64,000 nt of DNA from Pseudomonas turukhanskensis (GCF_027922365.1 NZ_BSFN01000020.1:21087-85086), one strand, 5' to 3'; counted from the first letter of the stretch, positions 25,768-35,112 are shown. The notes: generated by a model from the letters alone, not told the origin. Numbers and translations: made by a program.

Positions 25768-26292
25768 ATGACCCTTATTCTCGGCATTGACCCCGGTTCG
25801 CGTATCACTGGTTACGGCGTGGTGCGTGACATTGGCCGTGGCTGTGAATACGTCGCCTCGGGTTGCATTCGCACCGGTTCCGGGGAGCTGCATGAGCGCT
25901 TGCAGATTGTGTTTCGCGGTGTGCGTGAGGTGATCGAAACCTACGGGCCGGTGACCATGGGCATCGAAAAGGTGTTTATGGCCAAGAACGCCGACTCGGC
26001 GCTCAAGCTCGGTCAGGCCCGTGGCGCGGCCATTGTCGCGGCCGCCGAGCACGGGCTGGAGATTGCCGAATACACGGCCACCCAGGTCAAACAGGCCATC
26101 GCCGGCACGGGCGGCGCCGACAAGCAGCAAGTGCAACTGATGGTGATGCATTTGCTCAAGCTGACACAAAAACCGCAGATCGATGCCTCCGATGCGCTGG
26201 CAATTGCCTTGTGCCATGCCCACACTCGCGCAAGCCTTATTCCTCACGGTCTGGTGGGCGCTCGCAGCCGCGGTGGGCGCCTGCGTCTGTGA
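25768..26292 (+). CDS. ruvC: Holliday junction resolvase RuvC
   Basis: A 174-residue RNase H-fold endonuclease that cuts Holliday junctions symmetrically as a dimer. Acidic residues include Asp8 in LILGIDPGSRITGYGV, Glu68-type in MGIEKVFMAKN, and the C-terminal ASDALAIALCHAH pair. ruvA starts 31 bases later, so the three ruv genes form one operon. Length is standard. Confidence 0.97.
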   Translation: MTLILGIDPGSRITGYGVVRDIGRGCEYVASGCIRTGSGELHERLQIVFRGVREVIETYGPVTMGIEKVFMAKNADSALKLGQARGAAIVAAAEHGLEIAEYTATQVKQAIAGTGGADKQQVQLMVMHLLKLTQKPQIDASDALAIALCHAHTRASLIPHGLVGARSRGGRLRL

Positions 26293-26323
26293 GGCCGTGC
26301 TTCTTTATTAAGGAACTGATGTC

Positions 26324-26929
26324 GTGATTGGACGCTTGCGCGGGACCTTGCTGGAAAAGCAGCCGCCGCACCTTATCGTTGATGTGAATGGTTTGGGCTA
26401 CGAGCTGGAAGTGCCGATGACCACGCTCTATCGTTTGCCCTCGGTGGGCGAGCCGGTAACCCTGCATACCCACCTGGTGGTCCGCGAAGACGCTCACTTG
26501 CTGTTCGGTTTTGCCGAAAAACGCGAGCGTGAGCTGTTTCGCGAATTGATTCGCCTTAATGGCGTAGGCCCGAAGCTGGCGCTGGCACTGATGTCCGGTC
26601 TGGAAGTGGATGAACTGGTGCGTGCCGTTCAGGCGCAGGATGCCTCGGCGCTTACCCGCGTTCCGGGGGTTGGCAAGAAAACCGCCGAACGCCTGCTGGT
26701 CGAGCTGAAAGATCGCTTCAAGGCGTGGGAAACCGTTCCCGGCATCGCCACCTTCGTTACTGAACCTCGTGCCGGTGGCACAGTCTCAAGTGCGGAGAAT
26801 GATGCCGTGAGCGCCTTGATTTCGTTGGGGTTCAAGCCGCAAGAGGCGAGCCGCGCGGTATCTGCCGTGCAGGAAGAAGGCTTGAGTAGCGAAGAATTGA
26901 TCCGTCGTTCATTGAAAGGAATGGTTTAA
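26324..26929 (+). CDS. ruvA: Holliday junction branch migration protein RuvA
   Basis: A 201-residue protein that binds the four-way junction as a tetramer and loads RuvB. It starts at GTG (MIGRLRGTLLEK). The OB domain comes first, then two helix-hairpin-helix units (LNGVGPKLALALMSG and VPGVGKKTAERLLVELKDR), a flexible linker, and the C-terminal RuvB-contact domain (AVSALISLGFKPQEASRAV). Its stop abuts the ruvB start. Confidence 0.97.
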   Translation: MIGRLRGTLLEKQPPHLIVDVNGLGYELEVPMTTLYRLPSVGEPVTLHTHLVVREDAHLLFGFAEKRERELFRELIRLNGVGPKLALALMSGLEVDELVRAVQAQDASALTRVPGVGKKTAERLLVELKDRFKAWETVPGIATFVTEPRAGGTVSSAENDAVSALISLGFKPQEASRAVSAVQEEGLSSEELIRRSLKGMV

Positions 26930-27979
26930 GTGATAGACGCCGATCGCCTGATCACCGCTTCCGGCCGTGACCGCGATGAACAACTGGATCGCGCCATCCG
27001 GCCGCTGCGTCTGGCCGAATACATTGGTCAGCCGAAAGTGCGTGAGCAGATGGAGCTGTTTATCCAGGCCGCTCGCGGCCGCCAGGAATCGCTCGACCAC
27101 ACCTTGATTTTCGGTCCGCCGGGTCTGGGTAAAACCACCTTGGCCAATATCATCGCCCAGGAGATGGGTGTTTCGATCAAGAGCACTTCAGGGCCGGTAT
27201 TAGAGCGCCCAGGTGACTTGGCTGCGATGCTGACCAACCTTGAGCCCGGTGATGTGCTGTTTATCGACGAGATTCATCGTCTGTCGCCCATCGTCGAAGA
27301 AGTGCTGTACCCGGCGATGGAGGATTTCCAGCTTGACATCATGATTGGCGAGGGTCCGGCGGCTCGTTCCATCAAGCTCGACCTGCCCCCTTTTACCCTG
27401 GTCGGCGCCACCACGCGTGCCGGCATGCTGACCAATCCGCTGCGTGATCGTTTCGGCATCGTGCAGCGTCTGGAGTTCTACAGCACGACCGACCTGGCCA
27501 CCATCGTGCAGCGTTCGGCCGGTATTCTCGGTTTGCCGCTGGACCCCGAAGGTGCTTTCGAAATCGCACGTCGTGCCCGTGGCACGCCGCGCATCGCCAA
27601 CCGCTTGCTCCGTCGGGTGCGCGACTTTGCCGAAGTGCGGGCGCAGGGGCACATCACCCGAGCTATCGCTGACCTTGCGCTTAACCTGCTGGATGTCGAC
27701 GAACACGGGTTTGACCATCAGGACCGTCGCTTGCTGTTAACCATGATCGAGAAGTTCGATGGTGGCCCGGTGGGCGTCGATAGCCTGGCCGCGGCCATCA
27801 GCGAAGAGCGTCATACCATTGAAGATGTGCTGGAGCCTTACCTGATTCAGCAGGGCTACATCATGCGCACGCCGCGCGGTCGCGTGGTGACCCGGCATGC
27901 CTATCTGCACTTTGGCTTGAATGTGCCCAAGCGTATGGGCGACCTGCCGCAGACCGATATGTTTGCGGTGGATGAGTAA
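26930..27979 (+). CDS. ruvB: Holliday junction branch migration ATPase RuvB
   Basis: A 349-residue AAA+ hexameric motor. Walker A is GPPGLGKTTLA (near residue 62), Walker B is LFIDEIHRL, sensor 1 is LVGATTRAG, and the C-terminal winged helix ends with GYIMRTPRGRV. It begins with GTG 26930 directly after the ruvA stop, which implies coupled translation. Confidence 0.97.
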   Translation: MIDADRLITASGRDRDEQLDRAIRPLRLAEYIGQPKVREQMELFIQAARGRQESLDHTLIFGPPGLGKTTLANIIAQEMGVSIKSTSGPVLERPGDLAAMLTNLEPGDVLFIDEIHRLSPIVEEVLYPAMEDFQLDIMIGEGPAARSIKLDLPPFTLVGATTRAGMLTNPLRDRFGIVQRLEFYSTTDLATIVQRSAGILGLPLDPEGAFEIARRARGTPRIANRLLRRVRDFAEVRAQGHITRAIADLALNLLDVDEHGFDHQDRRLLLTMIEKFDGGPVGVDSLAAAISEERHTIEDVLEPYLIQQGYIMRTPRGRVVTRHAYLHFGLNVPKRMGDLPQTDMFAVDE

Positions 27980-28056
27980 GCATGGCGATAGCATTGCAAA
28001 TGGTTAAAAAACAGTTGGTTTGCCCGATTGGCAACCTGGGGAGTAAGCACTAGAGT

Positions 28057-28506
28057 ATGCGCGCGCAAAATGGGCTGGAGCCGTTCACGCATCGCTGTCG
28101 CGTTTATTACGAAGACACCGATGCCGGCGGCATCGTTTATTACGTCAATTACCTTAAATTCATGGAGCGGGCTCGTACCGAGCGGCTACGTGATCTGGGC
28201 TTTGCTCAGTCACAGCTGGCTGGGGAGATGCTGTTTGTCGTGCATTCCAGCGAAGCGCGTTACCACGCGCCGGCGCGTCTGGACGATGAACTGCTGGTCA
28301 GCGCCGAAGTAACCGAATTAAACCGTGCCAGCCTGCGCTTTCGTCAACAGGTCAGGCGGGCTACGGATAAAACGCTGCTCTGTGAAGGGCAGTTCCTGGT
28401 GGCCTGTGTGCGCGCCGACAGTTTGAAACCCCGGGCCATTCCCGAAGCGTTGCGTTTAGCCTTTGCCGGCTTGAGCGACGCGGGTACATCTAAAGCAGGA
28501 GATTAA
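28057..28506 (+). CDS. ybgC: YbgC family acyl-CoA thioesterase of the Tol-Pal cluster
   Basis: A 149-residue hotdog thioesterase. The signature YYEDTDAGGIVYYVNYLKFMERAR holds the catalytic Asp. It is a cytoplasmic enzyme that hydrolyses short-chain acyl-CoA and interacts with phospholipid synthesis enzymes in E. coli. tolQ follows with two bases between, so it heads the tol operon. Confidence 0.95.
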   Translation: MRAQNGLEPFTHRCRVYYEDTDAGGIVYYVNYLKFMERARTERLRDLGFAQSQLAGEMLFVVHSSEARYHAPARLDDELLVSAEVTELNRASLRFRQQVRRATDKTLLCEGQFLVACVRADSLKPRAIPEALRLAFAGLSDAGTSKAGD

Positions 28507-28508
28507 GC

Positions 28509-29204
28509 GTGGAAGCCACCGTCGTCGACCATACCTCTATGTGGAGCCTGATCAGCAACGCCAGCATCGTGGTACAGCTGGTCATGCTGGTCCTTGTAGG
28601 CGCATCGGTAACCTCATGGATCATGATTTTCCAGCGCAGCACCATGATTCGTGCCGCGCGCCGCTCGCTCGAAACCTTCGAGGAGCGTTTCTGGTCGGGC
28701 ATCGACCTGTCCAAGCTGTACCGCCAGGCCGGCGCCAACCCCGACCCGGATTCGGGCGTTGAGCAGATATTCCGTGGCGGTTTCAAAGAGTTCTCGCGCC
28801 TGCGCCAGCAACCGGGTGTTGATCCAGACGCGGTCATGGACGGCGTTAACCGCGCCATGCGTGTAGCCATTTCCCGTGAAGAAGAAAAGCTCGAGCAGAG
28901 CCTGCCGTTCCTTGCCACTGTAGGTTCCACCAGTCCGTATATCGGTCTGTTCGGTACCGTGTGGGGCATCATGAACTCCTTCCGCGGCCTGGCCTCGGCG
29001 CAACAAGCCACGCTGGCCACCGTTGCTCCGGGTATTGCCGAGGCCCTGATCGCCACCGCCATCGGCCTGTTTGCTGCGATCCCGGCCGTAATCGCCTACA
29101 ACCGCTTTGCCGCTCGTGGCGAAACCCTGATCGGCCGTTACTACACCTTCGCCGATGAATTCCAAGCCATCCTGCACCGTAAAGTGCACACCAGCGACGA
29201 GTAA
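28509..29204 (+). CDS. tolQ: Tol-Pal system proton channel subunit TolQ
   Basis: A 231-residue inner-membrane protein of the ExbB/MotA class with three membrane helices (about residues 15-37, 137-157 and 172-192). The conserved LPFLATVGSTSPYIGLFGTVWGIM and APGIAEALIATAIGLFAAIPAVIAYN segments are present. With TolR it turns proton flow into force on TolA. GTG start at 28509 has AGGAG eight bases upstream. Confidence 0.96.
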   Translation: MEATVVDHTSMWSLISNASIVVQLVMLVLVGASVTSWIMIFQRSTMIRAARRSLETFEERFWSGIDLSKLYRQAGANPDPDSGVEQIFRGGFKEFSRLRQQPGVDPDAVMDGVNRAMRVAISREEEKLEQSLPFLATVGSTSPYIGLFGTVWGIMNSFRGLASAQQATLATVAPGIAEALIATAIGLFAAIPAVIAYNRFAARGETLIGRYYTFADEFQAILHRKVHTSDE

Positions 29205-29244
29205 GCCGCGGGTTTTACTGAAGGCTTTAGGAAAGGTTTAACTC

Positions 29245-29697
29245 ATGGCACGTATTCGTAAGAGACGTAAACCAGTTGCCGAAATGAACGTGGTGCCCTA
29301 CATCGACGTGATGCTGGTGCTGCTGGTGATTTTCATGGTGACTGCCCCGATGCTCAACCAGGGGGTGAAGGTCGACTTGCCCAAGGTGTCTAGCGATGCC
29401 TTGCCGCAAGACAACAACACCCAGGTGCTGACCATCTCGATCAAGGCCGACAAGACCTACTACTGGAATCTGGGTAGCGAAGTGGACACCGACAAGGTGC
29501 AGGCCAAAGCCCTGACCCTGCCGGAAATGACCACCGCCGTGACGGCGATCATGAATCAGAGCCGCGCGCAGGGTAAGCAGACCCAAGTGTTTATCCGTGC
29601 CGACAAAGTGGTCGACTACGGCGCTGTAATGGCCGCCATGGGCGGGCTGCAGCAGGCCGGTGTGGGTAACGTCGGCCTGATTACCGAGGCGCCCTAA
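29245..29697 (+). CDS. tolR: Tol-Pal system proton channel subunit TolR
   Basis: A 150-residue ExbD-like protein. One membrane helix (YIDVMLVLLVIFMVTAPML) carries the proton-relay Asp near residue 23. The periplasmic domain follows, with the strand NTQVLTISIKADK. It pairs with TolQ. Its stop overlaps the tolA start (TAATG), so the two are coupled. Confidence 0.96.
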   Translation: MARIRKRRKPVAEMNVVPYIDVMLVLLVIFMVTAPMLNQGVKVDLPKVSSDALPQDNNTQVLTISIKADKTYYWNLGSEVDTDKVQAKALTLPEMTTAVTAIMNQSRAQGKQTQVFIRADKVVDYGAVMAAMGGLQQAGVGNVGLITEAP

Positions 29698-30707
29698 TGC
29701 AGGAACGCGAGCGCTCCTCATCGGAAGGCTTTTTCTGGCCAAGCATCTGGGCGATAGGGCTGCACGTTCTATTGTTCGGCATGCTGTTTGTCAGCTTTGC
29801 TTTTACGCCGGAGCTACCACCCGCCAAACCGATTGTTCAGGCTACGCTCTACGAGCTCAAGTCCAAGAGCCCGGCGACTGTGCAAACTAACCAGAAAATT
29901 GCTGGCGAAGCGAAGCAGACCAAAGCCAAGCAGTACGAAGTTGAGCAGTTGGAAGCCAAGCGGGTTGAGCAAGAAAAGCAGGCCGTAAAGGCAGCGGAAC
30001 AAAAGAAAGCGGACGAAGCTCAAAAAGCCGAAGCGGCTGAGCAAGCCGAAGCGGAGGCGGCCAAGGCAGCTGAAGCGAAGAAAGCTGAAGAAGCGAAAAA
30101 GGTCGAGGAAAAGAAACTCGCCGACATCGCCAAGAAGAAAACCGAAGAAGAAAAGAAAAAAGCTGAGGAAGAGGCAAAGAAAAAGGCCGACGCCGAAGCT
30201 GCCAAGAAAGCGGCTGAAGACGCTAAGAAGAAAGCGGCAGACGCGGCTAAAAAGGCCACCGAGAAGAAGCTGGCAGACGCCGCAGCCGCCAAGAAAAAGG
30301 CTGCCGAGGCTGCGCGCAAGGCGGCAGAAGACAAGAAAGCTCAGGCCCTGGCCGAGTTGCTGTCGGACACCACAGAGCGCCAGGCGACAACCGCTGATGA
30401 AGTGGGCGACACCGTCTCCGGTAACTTTGACGACCTGATTCGGATGCGTGCTTCTGAAGTGTGGAGTCGCCCCCCAGGCGCTCGGAACGGCATGGCCGTG
30501 GTGCTACAAATCACCATGCTGCCCGACGGCACCATCACCAGTGCCACGATTGCGAAGTCTAGCGGTAGCGCACCATTTGATAACTCTGCTGTAGCGGCAG
30601 TGAAAAACATTGGGCGTTTAGTAGAAATGCAGGGTCTGAGTCCTAGCGACTTCAATCCCTATCGTTCGTTCAAGATGACCTTCAAACCTGAGGATCTAGA
30701 TTTGTGA
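29697..30707 (+). CDS. tolA: Tol-Pal system force-transmitting protein TolA
   Basis: A 336-residue protein spanning the periplasm. It has one N-terminal membrane helix with the SHLS-like region replaced by SIWAIGLHVLLFGMLFVSF, then about 150 residues of alanine, lysine and glutamate repeats forming a long helix, and a globular C-terminal domain (IRMRASEVWSRPPGARNGMAV) that contacts TolB and Pal and is often used by phages and bacteriocins. The helical region has visible AEAAKKA-type repeats. Confidence 0.96.
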   Translation: MQERERSSSEGFFWPSIWAIGLHVLLFGMLFVSFAFTPELPPAKPIVQATLYELKSKSPATVQTNQKIAGEAKQTKAKQYEVEQLEAKRVEQEKQAVKAAEQKKADEAQKAEAAEQAEAEAAKAAEAKKAEEAKKVEEKKLADIAKKKTEEEKKKAEEEAKKKADAEAAKKAAEDAKKKAADAAKKATEKKLADAAAAKKKAAEAARKAAEDKKAQALAELLSDTTERQATTADEVGDTVSGNFDDLIRMRASEVWSRPPGARNGMAVVLQITMLPDGTITSATIAKSSGSAPFDNSAVAAVKNIGRLVEMQGLSPSDFNPYRSFKMTFKPEDLDL

Positions 30708-32005
30708 TCAACATTCTTCGCGGATTGCTAGTAGTCCTTTGTTGCGCTGCGGGAATGGCGGCAGCAGAGGAAAAAAACATTCTGGTGGGCACCGGCCAAG
30801 ACCGTGCCATCCCGATTGCAGTGGTTCCATTTGGCTGGCAGGGCGGCACCGTTTTGCCTGAGGACATCTCCGATGTCGTCGGTAAGGACCTGCGCAACTC
30901 CGGCATCTTCGAGCCAATTCCTCGCCAGAACATGATCAGCCTGCCGTCCCAGGCCAGCGAAGTGATCTACCGCGACTGGAAAGCGCTTGGGGCTCAGTAC
31001 GTGCTGGTGGGCAATATCGTGCCCAACGGCGGCCGTCTGCAGATCCAGTTCGCGCTGTTCAACGTGGCCACCGAGCAGCAGGTATTCGCGGGCAGCGTAG
31101 GCGGTACCACTGACCAACTGCGCGACATGTCGCACTACATCTCGGATCAGGCATTCGAGAAACTCACCGGTATCAAGGGCGCGTTCTCCACCCAGATGCT
31201 GTACGTGACGGCCGAGCGCTTCTCCGGTACCAATACCCGCTACACCCTGCAGCGTTCGGACTATGACGGCGCTCGCGCAGTCACCCTGCTGCAGTCGCGC
31301 GAGCCGATTCTGTCGCCGCGTTTTGCCAGCGATGGCAAGCGCATCGCCTATGTGTCGTTCGAGCAGAAGCGTCCGCGTATCTTCATCCAGCACATTGACA
31401 CCGGTCGCCGCGAGCAGATCACCAACTTCGAAGGCCTCAATGGTGCCCCGGCGTTCTCGCCTGATGGCAGCAAACTGGCGTTCGTGTTGTCGCGCGATGG
31501 CAACCCGGAAATTTATGTGATGGATCTGGGCTCGCGCCAGATGACCCGTGTGACCAATCACTATGCAATTGATACCGAACCCTTCTGGGGCAAGGATGGT
31601 CAGACCATTTACTTCACATCCGACCGCGCCGGGAAACCGCAGGTCTATAAAACCAATATTGCTGGCGGTGCAGTTGACCGGGTGACCTTTGTAGGTAACT
31701 ACAATGCCAACCCCAAACTGTCTGCTGACGAGAAGACGTTGGTGATGATTCACCGTCAGGACGGTTTCACCAATTTCAAAGTTGCGGCGCTGGACTTGCA
31801 GTCGTCCCGGTTAAAGATTCTTTCCGATACCAATCTGGATGAGTCGCCTACTGTCGCGCCCAACGGCACCATGGTAATCTACGCCACCCGCCAGCAGGGC
31901 CGTGGAGTCTTGATACTTGCCTCCATCAATGGACGAGTAAAACTCCCGATTCCAACCGCGCAAGGCGAAATCCGAGAGCCATCCTGGTCGCCCTTCCTGA
32001 ACTGA
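30704..32005 (+). CDS. tolB: Tol-Pal system beta-propeller protein TolB
   Basis: A 433-residue periplasmic protein with a signal peptide (LLVVLCCAAGMAAA). An N-terminal alpha/beta domain is followed by a six-bladed beta-propeller with repeated blade motifs (SPDGSKLAFVLSRDGNPEIYVMDL, DGQTIYFTSDRAGKPQVY). The GTG start overlaps the tolA stop by four bases. It releases Pal from peptidoglycan when pulled by TolA. Confidence 0.96.
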   Translation: MINILRGLLVVLCCAAGMAAAEEKNILVGTGQDRAIPIAVVPFGWQGGTVLPEDISDVVGKDLRNSGIFEPIPRQNMISLPSQASEVIYRDWKALGAQYVLVGNIVPNGGRLQIQFALFNVATEQQVFAGSVGGTTDQLRDMSHYISDQAFEKLTGIKGAFSTQMLYVTAERFSGTNTRYTLQRSDYDGARAVTLLQSREPILSPRFASDGKRIAYVSFEQKRPRIFIQHIDTGRREQITNFEGLNGAPAFSPDGSKLAFVLSRDGNPEIYVMDLGSRQMTRVTNHYAIDTEPFWGKDGQTIYFTSDRAGKPQVYKTNIAGGAVDRVTFVGNYNANPKLSADEKTLVMIHRQDGFTNFKVAALDLQSSRLKILSDTNLDESPTVAPNGTMVIYATRQQGRGVLILASINGRVKLPIPTAQGEIREPSWSPFLN

Positions 32006-32057
32006 CGCGGCGCTACACCTTTTACTTAACACACTGGGGTTCATTAGGAGTTTTACT

Positions 32058-32555
32058 ATGGAAATGTTGAAATTCGGTAAGTTCGCAGCTCTGGCTCTGT
32101 CCATGGCCGTAGCAGTAGGTTGCTCCTCCAAAGGCGGCGACAACGCTGGCGAAGGCGCTGTTGATCCAAACGCTGGTTACAACGCCAACAACGGCGCTGT
32201 AGACGGTAGCCTGAGCGAAGAAGCTGCTCTGCGCGCTATCACCACCTTCTACTTCGAATACGACAGCTCGGACCTGAAGCCAGAAGCCATGCGCGCTCTG
32301 GACGTTCACGCCAAGGACCTGAAAGCTAACGGCGCTCGCGTTGTTCTGGAAGGCAACACCGACGAACGCGGCACCCGTGAGTACAACATGGCTCTGGGCG
32401 AGCGTCGTGCGAAAGCCGTTCAGCGCTACCTGGTTCTGCAAGGCGTTTCCCCAGCTCAGCTGGAACTGGTTTCCTACGGTGAAGAGCGTCCTGTTGCTAC
32501 CGGCAACGACGAGCAATCCTGGGCTCAAAACCGTCGCGTTGAACTGCGTAAGTAA
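32058..32555 (+). CDS. pal: peptidoglycan-associated lipoprotein Pal (OprL)
   Basis: A 165-residue outer-membrane lipoprotein. The lipobox is AVAVGC with Cys22. The C-terminal OmpA-like domain binds diaminopimelate (NTDERGTREYNMALGERRAKAV). GGAG stands before the ATG. It can have its own promoter in the 52 bases after tolB, though I cannot place it. Confidence 0.97.
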   Translation: MEMLKFGKFAALALSMAVAVGCSSKGGDNAGEGAVDPNAGYNANNGAVDGSLSEEAALRAITTFYFEYDSSDLKPEAMRALDVHAKDLKANGARVVLEGNTDERGTREYNMALGERRAKAVQRYLVLQGVSPAQLELVSYGEERPVATGNDEQSWAQNRRVELRK

Positions 32556-32561
32556 TTCGAC

Positions 32562-33380
32562 ATGCGAACGTGCCGTCGTGCTCTGACTATATTGACTCTC
32601 AGCCTGCCGCTTGCGGCTTGGGCTGCGGTTCCGGTGGAAGACAGCAACGCCAGTGATGGCGGTGGTAGTTACCCACCAGCGGGTTATGGCACGACCGGCG
32701 CCTATGCAGGGGGAGGGGTTACGGCCCCTGCCTCGGCACAGGGCGAGCTGTTCATGCAGCTGCAACAGATGCAAGACGAGGTCGCGCGTTTGCGTGGCAT
32801 GGTCGAGGAGCAACAAAACGAAATTCAGCGTCTGAAACAAGAAGGCTTGGAACGTTACCAAGACCTCGACAGACGTATAGCCGGCGGCGCCTCTGGTGCA
32901 CCTGCCGCTACTCCAGATTCCAGCAATGCCGGTGCTATCAATGCCGGTGCTGCTCCTGTTCAGCCAGCAGCGCAACAGCCTGCGGCGAGCACCGAGCCGG
33001 GCGATCCGGCGAAGGAAAAGCTCTATTACGATGCGGCCTTCGACCTGATCAAAGCCAAGGATTTCGACAAAGCCAGCCAGGCCTTCAGTGCCTTTCTGCG
33101 CAAATACCCACAGAGCCAATACGCCGGCAACGCGCAGTATTGGCTGGGTGAAGTGAACTTGACCAAGGGCGACCTTCAGGGCGCCGGGCAAGCATTTGCC
33201 AAGGTCAGCCAGCTGTATCCGACCCATAACAAGGTGCCGGATTCGCTCTACAAGCTGGCTGATGTCGAGCAGCGCCTCGGTCACACCGACAAAGCCAAAG
33301 GCATTCTGCAGCAGGTCATTGCTCAATACCCTGGCAGCTCGGCAGCGCAACTGGCTCAGCGTGATTTGCAACGCCTGTAA
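32562..33380 (+). CDS. cpoB: cell division coordinator CpoB (YbgF)
   Basis: A 272-residue periplasmic protein linking Tol energy to PBP1B at the septum. It has a signal peptide (LTLSLPLAAWA), then a trimerising coiled coil near residues 63-105 (LQQMQDEVARLRGMVEEQQNE), a Gly/Ala/Pro linker, and three TPR units (AFDLIKAKDFDKASQAFSAF, YWLGEVNLTKGDLQGAGQAF, LADVEQRLGHTDKAKGILQQ). It starts six bases after pal. Confidence 0.94.
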   Translation: MRTCRRALTILTLSLPLAAWAAVPVEDSNASDGGGSYPPAGYGTTGAYAGGGVTAPASAQGELFMQLQQMQDEVARLRGMVEEQQNEIQRLKQEGLERYQDLDRRIAGGASGAPAATPDSSNAGAINAGAAPVQPAAQQPAASTEPGDPAKEKLYYDAAFDLIKAKDFDKASQAFSAFLRKYPQSQYAGNAQYWLGEVNLTKGDLQGAGQAFAKVSQLYPTHNKVPDSLYKLADVEQRLGHTDKAKGILQQVIAQYPGSSAAQLAQRDLQRL

Positions 33381-33400
33381 AGCCTGACCCGTCGTTCAAT

Positions 33401-33428
33401 AAAACCCGCGCCTGTCGCGGGTTTTTTC
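33401..33428 (+). terminator. Rho-independent terminator of the tol-pal operon
   Basis: AAAACCCGCG/CGCGGGTTTT stem with loop CCTGT and a T6 run, 20 bases after cpoB. Confidence 0.9.
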
Positions 33429-33498
33429 GTTAGAATCGCCGCCCCAATTCCCGCAACGGAGGCGGATGGCCTGTTTCGCCGTCACGCCCGTGGCCGAT

Positions 33499-34146
33499 AT
33501 GCAAAAAAACCTGCGCATTACCGAGATTTTTTACTCGTTGCAGGGCGAGACGCGCACTGCCGGTTTACCGACAGTGTTCGTGCGCCTGACTGGCTGCCCA
33601 CTACGCTGCCAGTACTGTGACACCGCCTACGCATTCAGCGGCGGCGAAATCATGTCCCTGGACGCCATAGTCGAGCAGATCGCCGCGTATAAGCCGCGTT
33701 ATGTCTGCGTCACCGGTGGCGAGCCACTGGCTCAGCCCAACTGCATTCCCTTGCTTGAACGCCTGTGCGACGCCGGCTATGAGGTGTCACTGGAAACCAG
33801 TGGCGCGCTCGATGTGTCGGCGGTGGACCCGCGCGTCAGCAAAGTGGTTGACCTGAAGACGCCCGGCTCAGCTGAGATGGCGCGCAATCGCTACGAGAAC
33901 ATCGAATTCCTCACGCCCAACGATCAGGTCAAGTTCGTGATCTGTTCTCGTGAAGACTACGACTGGTCGGTGTCGAAGCTGATTCAGTACGGCCTGCAGA
34001 ATCGTGCGGGTGAAGTGCTGTTTTCGCCGAGTCATCAGCAGGTGGATGCCCGTGCGCTGGCCGACTGGATCGTCGCCGACAACCTGCCTGTGCGTTTGCA
34101 GCTGCAGTTGCACAAAATTCTTTGGAACGACCAGCCGGGACACTGA
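33499..34146 (+). CDS. queE: 7-carboxy-7-deazaguanine synthase QueE
   Basis: A 215-residue radical SAM enzyme that contracts carboxytetrahydropterin to 7-carboxy-7-deazaguanine in queuosine synthesis. The cluster motif GCPLRCQYC (Cys33, Cys37, Cys40) has the CX3CX2C spacing. I choose ATG 33499 for family length. An in-frame ATG at 33466 has GGAGG only three bases before it, and would add 11 residues. queC begins one base after the stop. Confidence 0.93.
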   Translation: MQKNLRITEIFYSLQGETRTAGLPTVFVRLTGCPLRCQYCDTAYAFSGGEIMSLDAIVEQIAAYKPRYVCVTGGEPLAQPNCIPLLERLCDAGYEVSLETSGALDVSAVDPRVSKVVDLKTPGSAEMARNRYENIEFLTPNDQVKFVICSREDYDWSVSKLIQYGLQNRAGEVLFSPSHQQVDARALADWIVADNLPVRLQLQLHKILWNDQPGH

Positions 34147-34147
34147 C

Positions 34148-34822
34148 ATGACAGAAAAGAAAGCCGTAATTCTACTCTCCGGCGGCCTCGACTCCGCCAC
34201 CGTAGTTGCCATGGCCAAGGCCGACGGATATGCCTGCTACACCATGAGCTTCGACTACGGCCAACGCCACCGTTCCGAACTGCAAGCTGCTGAGCGCGTG
34301 GCGCAGCAGTTGGGCGTGGTCGAACACAAAGTCATCGGCCTTAACCTCAATGGCATGGGCGGCTCGGCGCTGACCGACAGCAGCATCGCCGTGCCGGAAA
34401 CGCCAGGCGAAGGCATTCCGGTCACCTATGTGCCGGCACGCAACACAGTATTTTTGTCGCTCGCGCTGGGCTGGGCCGAAGTGCTGGGAGCGCGGGATAT
34501 TTTTATTGGCGTGAACGCAGTGGACTACTCCGGCTATCCGGACTGCCGGCCCGAGTTTGTCGAAGCCTTCGAGCGTATGGCCAATCTGGCCACCAAGGCC
34601 GGCGTAGAAGGGCAGGGCTTTCGCATTCAGGCGCCGCTGCAATTTCTCAGCAAGGCGCAGATCGTCGAAGCGGGCATGGCCCACGGCGTGGATTACGGCC
34701 TGACCGTGTCGTGCTATCAGGCTGACGAGGATGGCCGTGCTTGTGGTAAGTGCGACAGCTGCCGACTGCGCGCCGCGGGGTTTGCCGAGGCGGGTGTGAA
34801 AGACCCTACGCGTTATTTCTAA
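34148..34822 (+). CDS. queC: 7-cyano-7-deazaguanine synthase QueC
   Basis: A 224-residue enzyme that uses ATP and ammonia to make preQ0 from the QueE product. The PP-loop LLSGGLDSATVVAMAKA is at the N-terminus. The zinc site is the C-terminal SCYQADEDGRACGKCDSC with four Cys. Translation from 34148 follows queE by one base. Confidence 0.96.
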   Translation: MTEKKAVILLSGGLDSATVVAMAKADGYACYTMSFDYGQRHRSELQAAERVAQQLGVVEHKVIGLNLNGMGGSALTDSSIAVPETPGEGIPVTYVPARNTVFLSLALGWAEVLGARDIFIGVNAVDYSGYPDCRPEFVEAFERMANLATKAGVEGQGFRIQAPLQFLSKAQIVEAGMAHGVDYGLTVSCYQADEDGRACGKCDSCRLRAAGFAEAGVKDPTRYF

Positions 34823-34839
34823 ATCTTTACCGCATCCTG

Positions 34840-34867
34840 TTGATTTTATGAATTAAATCAGTATTAT
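34840..34867 (+). promoter_or_regulatory. promoter of tRNA-Lys
   Basis: A sigma70-like TTGATT (34840-34845), a 16-base AT-rich spacer and TATTAT (34862-34867) lie nine bases before the mature tRNA start. Confidence 0.65.
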
Positions 34868-34876
34868 GCACACCGC

Positions 34877-34952
34877 GGGTCGTTAGCTCAGTTGGTAGAG
34901 CAGTTGGCTTTTAACCAATTGGTCGTAGGTTCGAGTCCCACACGACCCACCA
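34877..34952 (+). tRNA. tRNA-Lys (anticodon TTT)
   Basis: 76 bases including encoded CCA. The acceptor stem GGGTCGT/ACGACCC pairs fully. The D loop has AGCTCAGTTGGTAGAGC, the anticodon loop CTTTTAA holds TTT at 34910-34912, and the T loop is GGTTCGAGTCC. Confidence 0.98.
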
Positions 34953-34975
34953 TATTTCCTTCGTAAGAAGGATCG

Positions 34976-35016
34976 AAAACCCGGAATGCTCAGCAGTGAG
35001 TGTTCCGGGTTTTTTC
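34976..35016 (+). terminator. Rho-independent terminator of tRNA-Lys
   Basis: AAAACCCGGAA/TTCCGGGTTTT stem with a 16-base loop and a T6 run, 24 bases after the tRNA. Confidence 0.85.
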
Positions 35017-35112
35017 GTTTCTGATCCTTTAGTTTTATCTCGGTAGCACGCGTGCGCCGACTTCGGACGGGTATACTGCGCGGCACTGAAAGCATATTCA
35101 GAGCCTGATGAC

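Noticed and set aside
32022..33371. 449-codon minus-strand ORF opposite pal and cpoB
   Set aside because: Both plus-strand genes are well-known families; the antisense product is low-complexity and without motifs.
33466..33498. Earlier ATG for queE
   Set aside because: GGAGG is only three bases from the ATG and the added 11 residues are not part of the family; noted as an alternative.
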